Shown: positions 34,483 through 43,816, counted from the first letter of the stretch. The stretch is DNA of 64,000 nucleotides from Streptococcus suis (GCF_002960445.1 NZ_POJD01000110.1:102914-166913); one strand, 5' to 3'. The notes: generated by a model not told the origin, from the letters alone. Numbers and translations are program-made.

Positions 34483-35829
34483 TTATACCAAACCTTGTGC
34501 GATCATCGCATCAGCGATTTGTTCAAAGGCTGCGATATTGGCACCTGCAAGGTAGTCAGTACCAAGGTTGTATTTTTCAGCTGTTTCTTTGGCTGTGTTG
34601 AAGATGTTGGCCATGATGTCTTTAAGGCGACCGTCAACTTCCTCACGTGTCCATGACAAGCGAAGGCTGTTTTGGCTCATTTCAAGAGCAGACACAGCTA
34701 CACCACCAGCATTGGCAGCTTTTGCAAGACCGTATAGAACGCCGTTTTCTTTGTAGACTTTGATAGCGTCAAGGTCAGATGGCATGTTGGCCCCCTCTGC
34801 CACACAGTAAACACCGTTTTTCACTAGGGCAGCAGCTTGCTCACCGTTGATTTCGTTTTGAGTTGCACATGGAAGGGCAATATCAGCTTTTCCATCGTAG
34901 TTCCATACAGAACCTTCGAAGTATTGAGCAGTTGCTTTTTCAGAGGCATATTCTGTCAAACGAGCACGGCGGTTGTTTTTGATATCGCAAAGAAGGTCAA
35001 AGTCGATACCTGTTTCATCAATGATGTAACCATTTGAATCAGACACAGAGATAACTTTTGCTCCAAGTTCAGTAGCTTTTTGTACTGCAAATTGAGCTAC
35101 GTTACCAGAACCTGAGATAAGAACAGTTTGGTCTTTGAAGGATTTACCGTTTGCAGCTAACATATTGTCAGTAAAGTAAACCAAGCCGTAACCAGTTGCT
35201 TCTGGGCGGATGAGAGAACCGCCGAAACCAAGAGGTTTACCAGTCAAAACACCTGCATCAAACTGGCGAAGGCGCTTGTATTGACCGTACATATAACCAA
35301 TCTCGCGACCACCAACACCGATGTCACCGGCAGGAACGTCAAGAGAAGGACCAATGTGTTTTTGCAATTCTGTCATAAAGCTTTGGCAGAAACGCATGAT
35401 TTCAGCATCAGTCTTGCCTTTAGGATCGAAGTCTGAACCACCTTTACCACCGCCGATTGGGAGACCAGTTAAAACGTTTTTGAAGATTTGCTCAAAACCG
35501 AGGAACTTCAAGATAGATTGGTTAACAGTTGGGTGGAAGCGAAGACCGCCCTTGTAAGGACCTACTGCTGAGTTGTATTGTACACGGTAGCCACGGTTCA
35601 CCTGCACTTTACCGTCCTTGTCAGTCCATGGAACACGGAAGCTGATCACACGCTCTGGTTCAACGATACGGGCTAAGATGTTTTCTTCGATGTATTCTGG
35701 GTGTGCTTCAAAAACAGGCTCAAGTGTAGAGAAGAGTTCTTCTACCGCTTGGAGGAATTCTGTTTCATGTGGGTTGCGAGCTTTAACAGCTTCAAATGAT
35801 TGGGCAATATAAGCTTTTGCGTTTGACAT
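34483..35829 (-). CDS. gdhA: NADP-specific glutamate dehydrogenase
   Basis: A hexameric cytoplasmic enzyme (448 aa) that makes glutamate from 2-oxoglutarate and ammonia. The blocks GPYKGGLRFHPTVN, LPIGGGKGGSDFDPKGK (catalytic Lys) and PAGDIGVGGREIGYM are complete, and the Rossmann part has LISGSGNVAQFAVQKA. ATG at 35829 is preceded by AGAAATCAGGTGACCCA. The long 5' leader contains a dispersed repeat, and two CodY-like boxes flank the transcription start. Confidence 0.96.
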   Translation of the reverse strand: MSNAKAYIAQSFEAVKARNPHETEFLQAVEELFSTLEPVFEAHPEYIEENILARIVEPERVISFRVPWTDKDGKVQVNRGYRVQYNSAVGPYKGGLRFHPTVNQSILKFLGFEQIFKNVLTGLPIGGGKGGSDFDPKGKTDAEIMRFCQSFMTELQKHIGPSLDVPAGDIGVGGREIGYMYGQYKRLRQFDAGVLTGKPLGFGGSLIRPEATGYGLVYFTDNMLAANGKSFKDQTVLISGSGNVAQFAVQKATELGAKVISVSDSNGYIIDETGIDFDLLCDIKNNRRARLTEYASEKATAQYFEGSVWNYDGKADIALPCATQNEINGEQAAALVKNGVYCVAEGANMPSDLDAIKVYKENGVLYGLAKAANAGGVAVSALEMSQNSLRLSWTREEVDGRLKDIMANIFNTAKETAEKYNLGTDYLAGANIAAFEQIADAMIAQGLV

Positions 35830-35883
35830 TGGGTCACCTGATTTCTTTTTTATTTATAGTCATCCAGTTTTTCTTTTATTATT

Positions 35884-35958
35884 TCGTTAACTCGCTTTGC
35901 CGTACTCCGGTACTGTCTGCAGCTCGTTGCCTAGTACTAAAAGCAAACTGAAAGTCTA
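35884..35958. repeat. Leader repeat upstream of gdhA
   Basis: Carries GTTAACTCGCTTTGCCGTAC and CTCGTTGCCTAGTACTAAAA, the compact version of the element before treB (24428-24565). In both places it lies 55-75 bp upstream of a minus-strand start codon, here inside the 5' leader. Confidence 0.65.
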
Positions 35959-35963
35959 GATTA

Positions 35964-36002
35964 AATTATCTGACAATTTAATTTATCTGACAATTATTAT
36001 AG
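35964..36002 (-). promoter_or_regulatory. gdhA promoter with tandem CodY-like boxes
   Basis: On the minus strand the -10 box TATAAT is at 35997-36002. AATTGTCAGATAATT (35964-35978) matches the CodY consensus AATTTTCWGAAAATT at 13 of 15 positions and AATTGTCAGATAAAT (35981-35995) at 12 of 15. They overlap the expected start of transcription, a repressing position. gdhA is a CodY target in other streptococci. Confidence 0.65.
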
Positions 36003-36106
36003 CACTATGATTTTTAAATGTAAAGAAGTAAATGCAAATTTTTTTAATTTTTTTTGCTTAAAAGACGAACGTTAACAGTTCTTGTTTTAAGCTTGTTTGT
36101 TTTACA

Positions 36107-36115
36107 TGCTATAAT
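36107..36115 (+). promoter_or_regulatory. pyrD extended -10 promoter
   Basis: TGCTATAAT is an extended -10 element 29 bp before the pyrD start; no good -35 is visible. Confidence 0.6.
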
Positions 36116-36143
36116 GAGAAAAATAAAAGTTGAGGAGTAGTTT

Positions 36144-37079
36144 ATGGTTTCAATAGCAACAAGACTAGGCGGATTTTCGTTTGACAACTGCTTGATGAAT
36201 GCGGCAGGGGTTTGGTGTATGACCAAGGAAGAGTTGGCTGCGGTCAAGGATTCTGTGGCGGGGACCTTTGTGACCAAAACAGCAACCTTGGACTACCGAG
36301 CTGGCAATCCCGAACCGCGTTATCAGAATGTGCCACTTGGTTCTATTAACTCAATGGGCTTGCCAAATCAGGGCTTGGCTTACTATTTGGATTATCTACT
36401 AGAATTACAGGAAACTGAACCAAATAGAACCTTTGTTTTGTCCTTGGTAGGCATGTCGCCTGATGAAACGCATGAGATTTTGAGAAGGGTGGAAGCCAGT
36501 GACTTTAATGGCTTAATTGAGCTAAATTTATCCTGTCCAAATGTACCAGGTAAGCCGCAGATTGCCTATGATTTCGAAACGACAGAAACCATCTTGCATG
36601 AGGTATTTAGCTATTTCACCAAGCCTCTGGGTATCAAGTTGCCACCTTACTTTGATATTGTTCACTTTGATCAGGCTGCAGCTATCTTCAATAAATTCCC
36701 ACTCAAGTTTGTCAATTGTGTCAACTCTATTGGGAATGGCTTGTACATTGAAGATGAGCAGGTGGTCATCAAGCCTAAAAATGGTTTTGGTGGCATCGGG
36801 GGTGAATATATCAAACCGACTGCCTTGGCCAATGTCCATGCCTTTTATCAGCGTTTAAAACCGGAAATTCAGATTATTGGAACAGGTGGCGTTTTGACGG
36901 GACGTGATGCCTTCGAACATATCCTTTGTGGCGCCAGCATGGTCCAAATCGGTACAACTCTTCAAAAGGAAGGGCTAGCTGCCTTTGAGCGTATCACAGA
37001 GGAATTGCAGGCTATCATGGCAGAGAAGGGCTATGAGAAGATCGAAGATTTTCGTGGGAAGTTGCGCTATATGGACTAA
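36144..37079 (+). CDS. pyrD: Dihydroorotate dehydrogenase, class 1A (fumarate type)
   Basis: A cytoplasmic FMN enzyme (311 aa) oxidising dihydroorotate to orotate in pyrimidine synthesis. [15 protein letters not shown] carries the catalytic Cys of class 1 enzymes, and [22 protein letters not shown] with VQIGT forms the phosphate-binding end. Length and sequence pattern follow the Lactococcus PyrDA type, which uses fumarate and needs no PyrK partner; none is present here. ATG at 36144 follows GAGGAG. The gene stands alone, away from a pyrimidine operon. Confidence 0.93.
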   Translation: MVSIATRLGGFSFDNCLMNAAGVWCMTKEELAAVKDSVAGTFVTKTATLDYRAGNPEPRYQNVPLGSINSMGLPNQGLAYYLDYLLELQETEPNRTFVLSLVGMSPDETHEILRRVEASDFNGLIELNLSCPNVPGKPQIAYDFETTETILHEVFSYFTKPLGIKLPPYFDIVHFDQAAAIFNKFPLKFVNCVNSIGNGLYIEDEQVVIKPKNGFGGIGGEYIKPTALANVHAFYQRLKPEIQIIGTGGVLTGRDAFEHILCGASMVQIGTTLQKEGLAAFERITEELQAIMAEKGYEKIEDFRGKLRYMD

Positions 37080-37170
37080 TAAGAAGGGGAGTGGGAGGCT
37101 AATCCCGCTTTTTCTATAGATTTTTGAGGGCGAAAGGCGTATAATAAGGGTAAGAAGAGGAGGTGAGAAG

Positions 37171-38448
37171 ATGCCAAATCTTATAACCTATAGCCGTTTA
37201 GAGAATAGAAGAGCTCTAAGAAAACGGAAGCAAGTGGTAGGAATTGCTTATCTAGCTATATTGCTGTTAGGTATTATTCTAGTTTTGGAGCGGATATTGC
37301 TAATGGGGCAGGATAATTCGGTAAGTCAGCAACAAGACGAAGCTAGTCAGACTAGTCAAACAGGTCAGGGAGAGAATGAGGGAAGGACCGCTCGTATTAT
37401 GGCCCACGGTGATTTGCTCTATCATTTGCCTATTCTTCGTGGGGCGGAGCAAGTAGATGGGAGCTATGATTTTTCTGAGAACTTTACCTATGTTAAGCCT
37501 TGGATTGAGCAGGCTGATTTTGCCATAGCAGATTTTGAGGGGACTATTTCTCCAGATATGGATCTGGCGGGTTATCCGCTCTTCAATGCTCCCAGTATCG
37601 TGGCTAGTAACATCCGTGATGCAGGCTATGATTTGGTCGATTTGGCCCACAATCATATCTTGGACTCTCATCTGTCTGGTCTGGTTTCCACAGTCAATAC
37701 CTTTAGAGAAGCTGGCGTGGATACAGTCGGTGTCTATGCAGAAGGAAATCGGTCAGCTGCGCCGCTCTATATCCGAGAGGTCAATGGTATCCGTATAGCT
37801 GTTTTGGCCTATGCCTATGGCTTCAACGGCTTGGAAGTCTTGCTTAGTCAGGAAGAATACGATGGCTACCTATCAGATTTTAATCTTGAAAAGATGCAGG
37901 CTGAGATTGAACGAGCAGAAAAAGAGGCGGACATTACTATTGTCATGCCTCAGACGGGTGTGGAATATCAGTTGGAACCAACGGAGGAGCAGACCAGTAT
38001 CTACCATCAAATGATTGGTTGGGGAGCAGACATTGTTTTGGGAGGTCATCCCCATGTAGTCGAGCCGGCAGAAATTCTTGAGAAAGATGGTCAGAGAAAA
38101 TTGATTATCTATTCTATGGGGAATTTTCTATCCAATCAACGTATCGAGAGTATGGAAGATACCCCAAATGCACAGTGGACAGAAAGAGGTGTCTTGATGG
38201 ATCTTACTATTCAGAAAGAGAATGGGCAAACAAGTATTCAAACGGCTCAAGCCCATCCGACCTGGGTCAATCGCTGGTCTAAGGGGACTTACTCGTCAGA
38301 AGGCTATGAGCAATTTGCTTATCAGACCTATATTCTGCAAGATTGGATAGCAGGTGGACAGTATTATGGACAGCTGGACCCAGATACCCAGGCGCGTGTG
38401 GATCTAGCCTATCAAGAAATGAAGGATTTTGTAAATCTGAATTGGTAA
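37171..38448 (+). CDS. CapA-family (poly-gamma-glutamate synthesis-like) membrane protein
   Basis: A 425-aa protein anchored by one N-terminal helix (about residues 23-45). A Ser/Gln-rich linker (about 50-70) leads to an extracellular CapA domain with a metallophosphoesterase-like layout: IMAHGDLLYH, FAIADFEGTI, LAHNHILDS and VLGGHPHVVEP supply the metal-type ligands. No pgsB/C or capB/C genes accompany it, so polyglutamate synthesis is unlikely and the role is unknown. ATG at 37171 follows GAGGAGGTG. It ends 10 bp before the HAD gene. Confidence 0.85.
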   Translation: MPNLITYSRLENRRALRKRKQVVGIAYLAILLLGIILVLERILLMGQDNSVSQQQDEASQTSQTGQGENEGRTARIMAHGDLLYHLPILRGAEQVDGSYDFSENFTYVKPWIEQADFAIADFEGTISPDMDLAGYPLFNAPSIVASNIRDAGYDLVDLAHNHILDSHLSGLVSTVNTFREAGVDTVGVYAEGNRSAAPLYIREVNGIRIAVLAYAYGFNGLEVLLSQEEYDGYLSDFNLEKMQAEIERAEKEADITIVMPQTGVEYQLEPTEEQTSIYHQMIGWGADIVLGGHPHVVEPAEILEKDGQRKLIIYSMGNFLSNQRIESMEDTPNAQWTERGVLMDLTIQKENGQTSIQTAQAHPTWVNRWSKGTYSSEGYEQFAYQTYILQDWIAGGQYYGQLDPDTQARVDLAYQEMKDFVNLNW

Positions 38449-38458
38449 GGAGTGACCT

Positions 38459-39286
38459 ATGACAGTTCGATTAGTAGCAACAGATATGGATGGGACTTTC
38501 TTAGATGGTCAAGGGAGTTTTGACAGAGAACGTTTTGCATGGATTTTGGATAAGCTAGAAGAGAGAGCTATTCCATTTGTCATTGCTAGTGGCAATGGAA
38601 TAGGTAGATTACTTCAACTCTTTAAAGGATTTGAAGAACGTTTGATTTTTGTAGCAGATAATGGTTCCCATGTCTATCAAGCTGGCAAAACCATCATTCG
38701 GCGAAGCATTCAGCAAGAAGAAATCAGAGCAGTTTTAGACTATTTCAAAGACCGTTGGGCAGAGGTCTGCCTGATGTTGTCGACGGAGAAGGACATTTAT
38801 ATGCAGGCCGGTGCAGGCATGCCTTTTGAAGGTACAGGTTTACCGATTGACCCTGCACAAATGGCAGCTTTTCAAAGTCGGGTAAAATACCTAGATGACC
38901 TCAGTGCCTATCCAACCTTTGAACCTATTTATAGGCTTGGTCTTTGGGTTCCTGAAGCGCAGGTAGATAAGATAACGGAAGAGTTTAATCAGGCTTTTCA
39001 CGGTCAGTTGGTGGCTGTAACCAGTGGTTATGGTTCCGTTGACATTCTACCGCAGGGTATTCATAAGGCATGGGGCTTGGAACAGGTTTTGACGAATTTA
39101 GCAATCACGCCAAATCAAGTCCTGGCCTTTGGGGATTCGGATAATGATATCGAATTGTTGGCCTATGTTGGTGCTTCCTATGCTATGGAAAATGCGACAG
39201 ACAAGGTCAAGCAAGTTGCCAAATACTTGGCACCTAGCCATTTGGAAGCTGGTGTGTTTCAGGTGCTTGAGGAACTTGTTTTATAG
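38459..39286 (+). CDS. Cof-type HAD-IIB sugar-phosphate phosphatase
   Basis: A 275-aa cytoplasmic phosphatase. HAD motif I is VATDMDGTFLDG (nucleophile Asp), motif II falls in PFVIASGN, and motifs III and IV are KAWGLEQVL and LAFGDSDNDIELL. The cap between motifs II and III is the type IIB alpha/beta cap. It follows the CapA-like gene by 10 bp and is likely cotranscribed. Substrate unknown. Confidence 0.9.
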   Translation: MTVRLVATDMDGTFLDGQGSFDRERFAWILDKLEERAIPFVIASGNGIGRLLQLFKGFEERLIFVADNGSHVYQAGKTIIRRSIQQEEIRAVLDYFKDRWAEVCLMLSTEKDIYMQAGAGMPFEGTGLPIDPAQMAAFQSRVKYLDDLSAYPTFEPIYRLGLWVPEAQVDKITEEFNQAFHGQLVAVTSGYGSVDILPQGIHKAWGLEQVLTNLAITPNQVLAFGDSDNDIELLAYVGASYAMENATDKVKQVAKYLAPSHLEAGVFQVLEELVL

Positions 39287-39297
39287 GTATATAAAAA

Positions 39298-39333
39298 AGC
39301 TAGCATTCTCTGGATGAAGAATGCTAGCTCTTT
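39298..39333. terminator. Bidirectional terminator
   Basis: AGCTAGCATTCT and AGAATGCTAGCT form a perfect 12-bp stem with AAAAAA before and CTTTTA after, between converging genes. Confidence 0.88.
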
Positions 39334-40115
39334 TAATTTCCTACGCTGGTGAACTTGGTCATACCATAGCGGAAGAGTTTATAATTGATAGAAAATAGGA
39401 CCACTACCACCAGAGGTAAAGCTAGTCCCCACATGGACAAGTCTAAAAAGTAGAGGGCTGGGAAATAGGCTGTAAAAGCATAAGGGAAAACAAAAATCAG
39501 CAGGATTTGAATGAGTTTTGGATAGATGTTGAGGGGATACTGAGCCATTTGATTGAGGGAGAAAATCCCCATGGTCAGAGGGAAAGACTCTACAATCCAA
39601 AAGGCTAGGGCCGTTGGACCGAGTTGAATAACGGCATAGAGCAGGCCGATGCAAATGGTCACAAAGATTAGTAACATCAGCTTTCCAAAGCTCCATTCCA
39701 AGCCTAGTTCACTGGAAGCTTGTACAAGAGCGATAGAGCCGATAATGGTGGTTCCGATTCCTTGAGGTTGAATTCGTTCACAGATGAGCTGAAAAAGAGG
39801 ATTGACAGGCATGAGGAGGAGGCGTTCAAATTCGCCTTGTCGGATGTAGCGACTGCCAAACATCCAGAGATTGTCAAAGAATATCAGGTGAATGGAGCGT
39901 CCGACGGTCGCTATTCCATAGATAAAAAGCATTTGACCGTAGTTAAAACCAGCGATTTCCTTGATATTTCCAAAGAGAATATTGAGGAAAATCAGGTAGA
40001 CAATCTGTTCAATCAAAGAGGAGAAAAGCCCGATGAAGAAGTCCACCCGAAAGGACATCTGGGCCATCATGTAGACCTTGATGTTATATAGATAGAGGCT
40101 GATATATTTCTTCAT
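39333..40115 (-). CDS. ABC-2 type exporter permease (second subunit)
   Basis: A 260-aa membrane protein with about six helices, of the DUF990/COG3694 type that pairs with a COG4587 permease and a COG4586 ATPase. Segments such as FFIGLFSSLIEQIVYLIFLNIL and LMLLIFVTICIGLLYAVIQLG are membrane spans, and RQGEFERLLLMPVNPLFQL is the conserved cytoplasmic loop. ATG at 40115 with GAGGTTAAC before it is preferred to an upstream start. It begins one base after the stop of the first permease. Substrate unknown. Confidence 0.85.
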   Translation of the reverse strand: MKKYISLYLYNIKVYMMAQMSFRVDFFIGLFSSLIEQIVYLIFLNILFGNIKEIAGFNYGQMLFIYGIATVGRSIHLIFFDNLWMFGSRYIRQGEFERLLLMPVNPLFQLICERIQPQGIGTTIIGSIALVQASSELGLEWSFGKLMLLIFVTICIGLLYAVIQLGPTALAFWIVESFPLTMGIFSLNQMAQYPLNIYPKLIQILLIFVFPYAFTAYFPALYFLDLSMWGLALPLVVVVLFSINYKLFRYGMTKFTSVGN

Positions 40116-40116
40116 G

Positions 40117-40896
40117 TTAACCTCCAAAAATGACAATACGACGCTTGGCCTGAGACCAAAGAGCAGCGATGAAGCAGGCTAGAATGGGTATCCATATAAC
40201 TTGCAACCCCAAAGCAGTTAGATCGCTTTCCTGTCCCAATAAAATGGAAACTGGAACGTTAACCGCATAATTATAGGGAAGCAGTTTCAAAAAGTTTTCC
40301 ACAGCCTGTGGATAGAAGCTGAGTGGCAATAGTGCCCCAGAGGCTAGATTGAAAAGCCCCATTCGCAGGAGCATCACTCCCCAAGCATTGACCGTAAAAA
40401 ATGCTAAGAAGCCAAAAGCCATATCCAGTAATTGAACGATAAACATACCGAGGATGGAGCTGACTAGAAAGAGCAAAATAGTTTTTCCGTCAGGTAGATA
40501 AAAATCCTGATGAACAAGTAAGATACCGATAAATACGATAGCAAATTTTATCAGTTCCAAGAGCTTATTTCCAAGGTCTTTGAAAAAGAGGGCTAGAATA
40601 AAGGAATAGGGTCTGAGAAATTCTCCAGCAATGCTTCCTTTTAAAATGCTATGGGACAAATCTTCTCCGAGTGAGAAAGAATTTAAACTGGCTAGTAGAT
40701 TAGCAAAGATAATGTAGGTGGTAAAGGTTTGTAGGGTAAAGCCATTTACTTCTGATTGAGTAAAGAAAATGGTTTTCCAGACAAAGAGAGCCACCAAAAT
40801 CTTCACTGCCAGTGAAACGAAGGTAGCCAGGAAGAAGGCCTTGTACTGCATGGCGTTCATCATGGTCAGGCGGGTCATGTAGAGATATTTACGCAT
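40117..40896 (-). CDS. ABC-2 type exporter permease (first subunit)
   Basis: A 259-aa membrane protein with about six helices, COG4587 type. HSILKGSIAGEFLRPYSFIL is the conserved loop (compare RQGEFERLLLMPVNP in its partner). ATG at 40896 follows GGAGGG and overlaps the end of the ATPase gene by eight bases. With its neighbours it forms a three-gene exporter of unknown substrate. Confidence 0.85.
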   Translation of the reverse strand: MRKYLYMTRLTMMNAMQYKAFFLATFVSLAVKILVALFVWKTIFFTQSEVNGFTLQTFTTYIIFANLLASLNSFSLGEDLSHSILKGSIAGEFLRPYSFILALFFKDLGNKLLELIKFAIVFIGILLVHQDFYLPDGKTILLFLVSSILGMFIVQLLDMAFGFLAFFTVNAWGVMLLRMGLFNLASGALLPLSFYPQAVENFLKLLPYNYAVNVPVSILLGQESDLTALGLQVIWIPILACFIAALWSQAKRRIVIFGG

Positions 40897-41872
40897 GGAT
40901 ACCCTCCTCATAAATCTGACGGACCATGGTTTCTATTTCCAATTCTTTCATGGTAACATCTTCAACAGTAAAGTGATTGAAAACTTGCTCAATCACCTGG
41001 GCGCTAGTCCAAACCTTGCTTTGATAATGGATTTCAAAATGGAAGTCATCCAACTGCTCAAACTCCCAGCCATCCACTTGCAAGGCTTTTTCAATCGGTT
41101 TTTCGGTGGAGAAGAGAATGGTCTTGACTGTGGAAAAGCGTTCTTTGAGGACGGTCAAAGAACCGTCGTAGACTTTTTTGCCCTTATCAATGATAAAAAT
41201 CCGCTCACAGAGGCTTTCGATGTCCTTCATATCATGGGAAGTAATCAAAAAAGTGGTCTGGTATTCTTGATTCATATAGCGGATGAAGGAGCGAATGGTT
41301 TCCTTGACGCTGGCATCCAAGCCAATGGTTGGTTCGTCCAAAAAGACAACAGCAGGCTGGTGGATAAAGATAGCCGCAAATTCACAGCGAACCCGTTGGC
41401 CGAGTGACAGATTGCGAATCGGTTGCTTCATGATGTCTGCCAAGTCCAATAGGTCAATCAAGACAGCCAATCTCTCTTTGAAAATCTTATCTGGGACATC
41501 ATAAATTTTTGCGTGAAGGATAAAAGATTCTTGAACAGGCAAGTTCCAGTCCAAGTGAGATTTTTGTCCAAAGAGAACGCCGATTTGCTTATTGACAGCC
41601 TTGCGGTTTTCTTGTGGATTAAGGCCATTGATGCGGACGGAGCCTTGGTCTGGATAGAGAACACCTGTCAGCATTTTGATGGTGGTGGATTTACCAGAAC
41701 CATTGGAGCCGATATAGCCGATAATTTCTCCTTTTCTCACCTGTAAGGAAATGTCTTGAACAGCAGGGATGGCCTTTTTCTTGGGCTTGAAAAAAGCCTT
41801 GATAGAGCCTTTGAGTCCCACTTCCTTATCAACGATAGAATAGGTTTTTGATAGATGCACTGCCTGAATCAT
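40889..41872 (-). CDS. ABC exporter ATP-binding protein
   Basis: A 327-aa ATPase, first gene of the exporter operon. Walker A is GYIGSNGSGKSTTIKML, the signature is LSLGQRVRCEFAA, and Walker B is VVFLDEPTIGLD. It is of the COG4586 group (N-terminal extension with KAFFKPKKKAIPAVQDIS). ATG at 41872 follows AAAGGAG. On the minus strand TATAAT (about 41922) lies 50 bp upstream, and a weak cre-like sequence is at 41890-41903. Confidence 0.92.
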   Translation of the reverse strand: MIQAVHLSKTYSIVDKEVGLKGSIKAFFKPKKKAIPAVQDISLQVRKGEIIGYIGSNGSGKSTTIKMLTGVLYPDQGSVRINGLNPQENRKAVNKQIGVLFGQKSHLDWNLPVQESFILHAKIYDVPDKIFKERLAVLIDLLDLADIMKQPIRNLSLGQRVRCEFAAIFIHQPAVVFLDEPTIGLDASVKETIRSFIRYMNQEYQTTFLITSHDMKDIESLCERIFIIDKGKKVYDGSLTVLKERFSTVKTILFSTEKPIEKALQVDGWEFEQLDDFHFEIHYQSKVWTSAQVIEQVFNHFTVEDVTMKELEIETMVRQIYEEGIHA

Positions 41873-41960
41873 TTCATTATCTCCTTTTAAGAAAACGTTT
41901 GCGTAAGACTATTATAACATATCCATCATCAACTGCTGATAAAAAATCTTGTTTACGGTA

Positions 41961-41991
41961 ACAAAAAGTAGCCTATTCTTATAGGCTACTT
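41961..41991 (-). terminator. Terminator of the PadR operon
   Basis: AAGTAGCCTA and TAGGCTACTT enclose a 6-nt loop; read on the minus strand the stem is followed by TTTTTGTT. Confidence 0.85.
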
Positions 41992-42005
41992 CGCATTTGT
42001 TAGAG

Positions 42006-43064
42006 TTATTCTGACTTTTCCAGGTTTATGCTTGCATTGACAGCATCAATGGTCAGGCTATTTTTACTGTTTTTGTTTTCTAGGGTCAGACTGTGCTTGC
42101 TGTCTTCTTTTTTGACAGGGAGTTTCTCATACACTCCGCTGGTGTAAATTCCCATGCGCTCCATTGCTTCCTTGAGATAGGTGATGTCCCCCATCATTTC
42201 TTCTAGTTCTTGTTCCGTTTCTGCGTAGAAGCCCTGTTCTTGAGCCAGTGCCATTAGATCAAACTGCGTGTTAATATTGAGATTGATGTCTTGTAGGCTT
42301 TGCTCTGTCAAGTCAAGTATGGTATGAGTGGATGAACCGACCTTAGCAGGGGTGAAGCTATTATTTCCTTTTAGACTGATTTGGATAGTCTTCAATTCGT
42401 AGTAATTCGTAATCTTGACATTTTCAAGATTGGTTTCAGAGAGGCTACCGCCATTATCTGCAGAAATGTCAAGATTTTTCAGACTAGAGTTGGTGACATG
42501 AAAGGATCGGCTATATAGCTTGCCGCTGTCGATCTGGCTATTGGTGAGATCGACATTACCTTCTAGATTGATTTCTTTGATATGGACATTCTCTATGCTG
42601 AAGATACTACCGTAATAGAAATCTATGCTATGACCTTCCAAACTATTCAAGGTCTTTCCTTTTGGAATTTCAATGGTAACGGTGTTGACATCAATACCTC
42701 GTTGGGCTAAGAGTTCCCCAAAAAACTGCATAATTCCTTCGATTTTAAGCTCTCGTCTTTGAGAGGTAAGTGTTAATGTCCCATCTTTTTCGGATAGACT
42801 TAGTGGGCTCTGCATATTGTTGTCAGAATTAGCATAGGTCACATGGTAGTTGCTATCACTAGATTCTTTGATGTAGACGCTATGAGGGATAAAGTCAACT
42901 TTAATGCTATTCAGTTCGGTGTAAGTTTGGTGAATTTTCTTGGGAGCAGCTACATCTACCAAACCAGTAATGCCTCCTGTAAAAAATCCAATTCCAGCTA
43001 GAATTAAGCCAACAATCAGACTGACAAAGCCGATAATAAGGGCCAGGGTTAGTTTCTTTTTCAT
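42006..43064 (-). CDS. DUF4097-family beta-helix membrane protein
   Basis: A 352-aa protein with one N-terminal helix (about residues 5-35) and an extracytoplasmic domain of repeating short beta strands. The pattern TYTELNSIKVDFIPHSVYIKES then SLEGHSIDFYYGSIFSIENVHIKEINLEGNVDLTNSQID is the DUF4097 parallel beta-helix arrangement. It is the last gene of the padR-DUF1700-DUF4097 operon and overlaps the previous gene by four bases. The first codons read ATGAAAAAGAAA, exactly complementary to part of the small RNAs at 61816 and 61979. Confidence 0.85.
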   Translation of the reverse strand: MKKKLTLALIIGFVSLIVGLILAGIGFFTGGITGLVDVAAPKKIHQTYTELNSIKVDFIPHSVYIKESSDSNYHVTYANSDNNMQSPLSLSEKDGTLTLTSQRRELKIEGIMQFFGELLAQRGIDVNTVTIEIPKGKTLNSLEGHSIDFYYGSIFSIENVHIKEINLEGNVDLTNSQIDSGKLYSRSFHVTNSSLKNLDISADNGGSLSETNLENVKITNYYELKTIQISLKGNNSFTPAKVGSSTHTILDLTEQSLQDINLNINTQFDLMALAQEQGFYAETEQELEEMMGDITYLKEAMERMGIYTSGVYEKLPVKKEDSKHSLTLENKNSKNSLTIDAVNASINLEKSE

Positions 43065-43816
43065 GCTCGTTTACCTCGTTTCAAGATCCATTTGAAGCAA
43101 GCCTTGACCAAGCGCCAAGACCAGTAGGCAAAAAATCCAGTCAAGATGTAGATGAGAATAGCTCCACCAATCAATGAAAGTCCTGAGCCAAAGCCCATGA
43201 GGAAGATGTTAAATCCTTCTGACAGGAGGGTGAAACCTTCCCAGATCAGATAGGCACCGCTAATCAGGAGTAGCACGCCTAAAGCAAAGGCACCGATAAT
43301 GAGGGCTACGATAAGTGCCGTTAAACCCAATAGGCTAGCTAGTAGAATAAGCAGGAGAGGAATGGCGATGGGCAGGGAAATGACTGCAAGGATAGCTAAC
43401 CAGAGTGTTCGTTTGGTCTGGCTAAAGTTGCGGAAGTAGCGGCCGAGGAAAAAGGCTCCAAGGATAAGGGTCGCAAACAATGGAATAAATCCGATAAATT
43501 CTCCCATGATAAAGAGCAGGAAGAAGGAAAATAAGCCCATCATACTCAAGGCTCCCAGTCCAGCCCAGTGCTTCCAAGTTAGCTGGAGCGGTTCTTTTCT
43601 TTCTTTATCCTCTTGAATTTGCTTATTGAGAATATTGTTAATCAGTTCGCTAGCAGCTTCTTTTGGTGAGCCTAGTTCTTCGATAATGTCTGCTTCCTGT
43701 TCTGGACCAGCCTCGTCAAAGTATTCATTAAAGAAGTTAATGGCTTCAAAGTATTCCTTGTGGGGTAGTTTTTTCAGGTGTTTTTCCAACTGCTCCATGT
43801 ACTCAGTTCTTGTCAT
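43061..43816 (-). CDS. DUF1700/HAAS-domain membrane protein
   Basis: A 251-aa protein. Residues 1-65 are the HAAS module (TRTEYMEQLEKHLKKLPHKEYFEAINFFNEYFDEAG), a helical signalling domain found beside PadR regulators. About five membrane helices follow (85-240). DUF1700 proteins are usually encoded with a PadR regulator and a DUF4097 protein, as here. The gene overlaps padR by 14 bp. Likely part of an envelope-sensing unit (inference). Confidence 0.87.
   Translation of the reverse strand: MTRTEYMEQLEKHLKKLPHKEYFEAINFFNEYFDEAGPEQEADIIEELGSPKEAASELINNILNKQIQEDKERKEPLQLTWKHWAGLGALSMMGLFSFFLLFIMGEFIGFIPLFATLILGAFFLGRYFRNFSQTKRTLWLAILAVISLPIAIPLLLILLASLLGLTALIVALIIGAFALGVLLLISGAYLIWEGFTLLSEGFNIFLMGFGSGLSLIGGAILIYILTGFFAYWSWRLVKACFKWILKRGKRA

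Noticed and set aside
37171..38448. Capsule or poly-gamma-glutamate locus
   Set aside because: Only the CapA-like protein is present; the synthase and other cap/pgs genes are missing.
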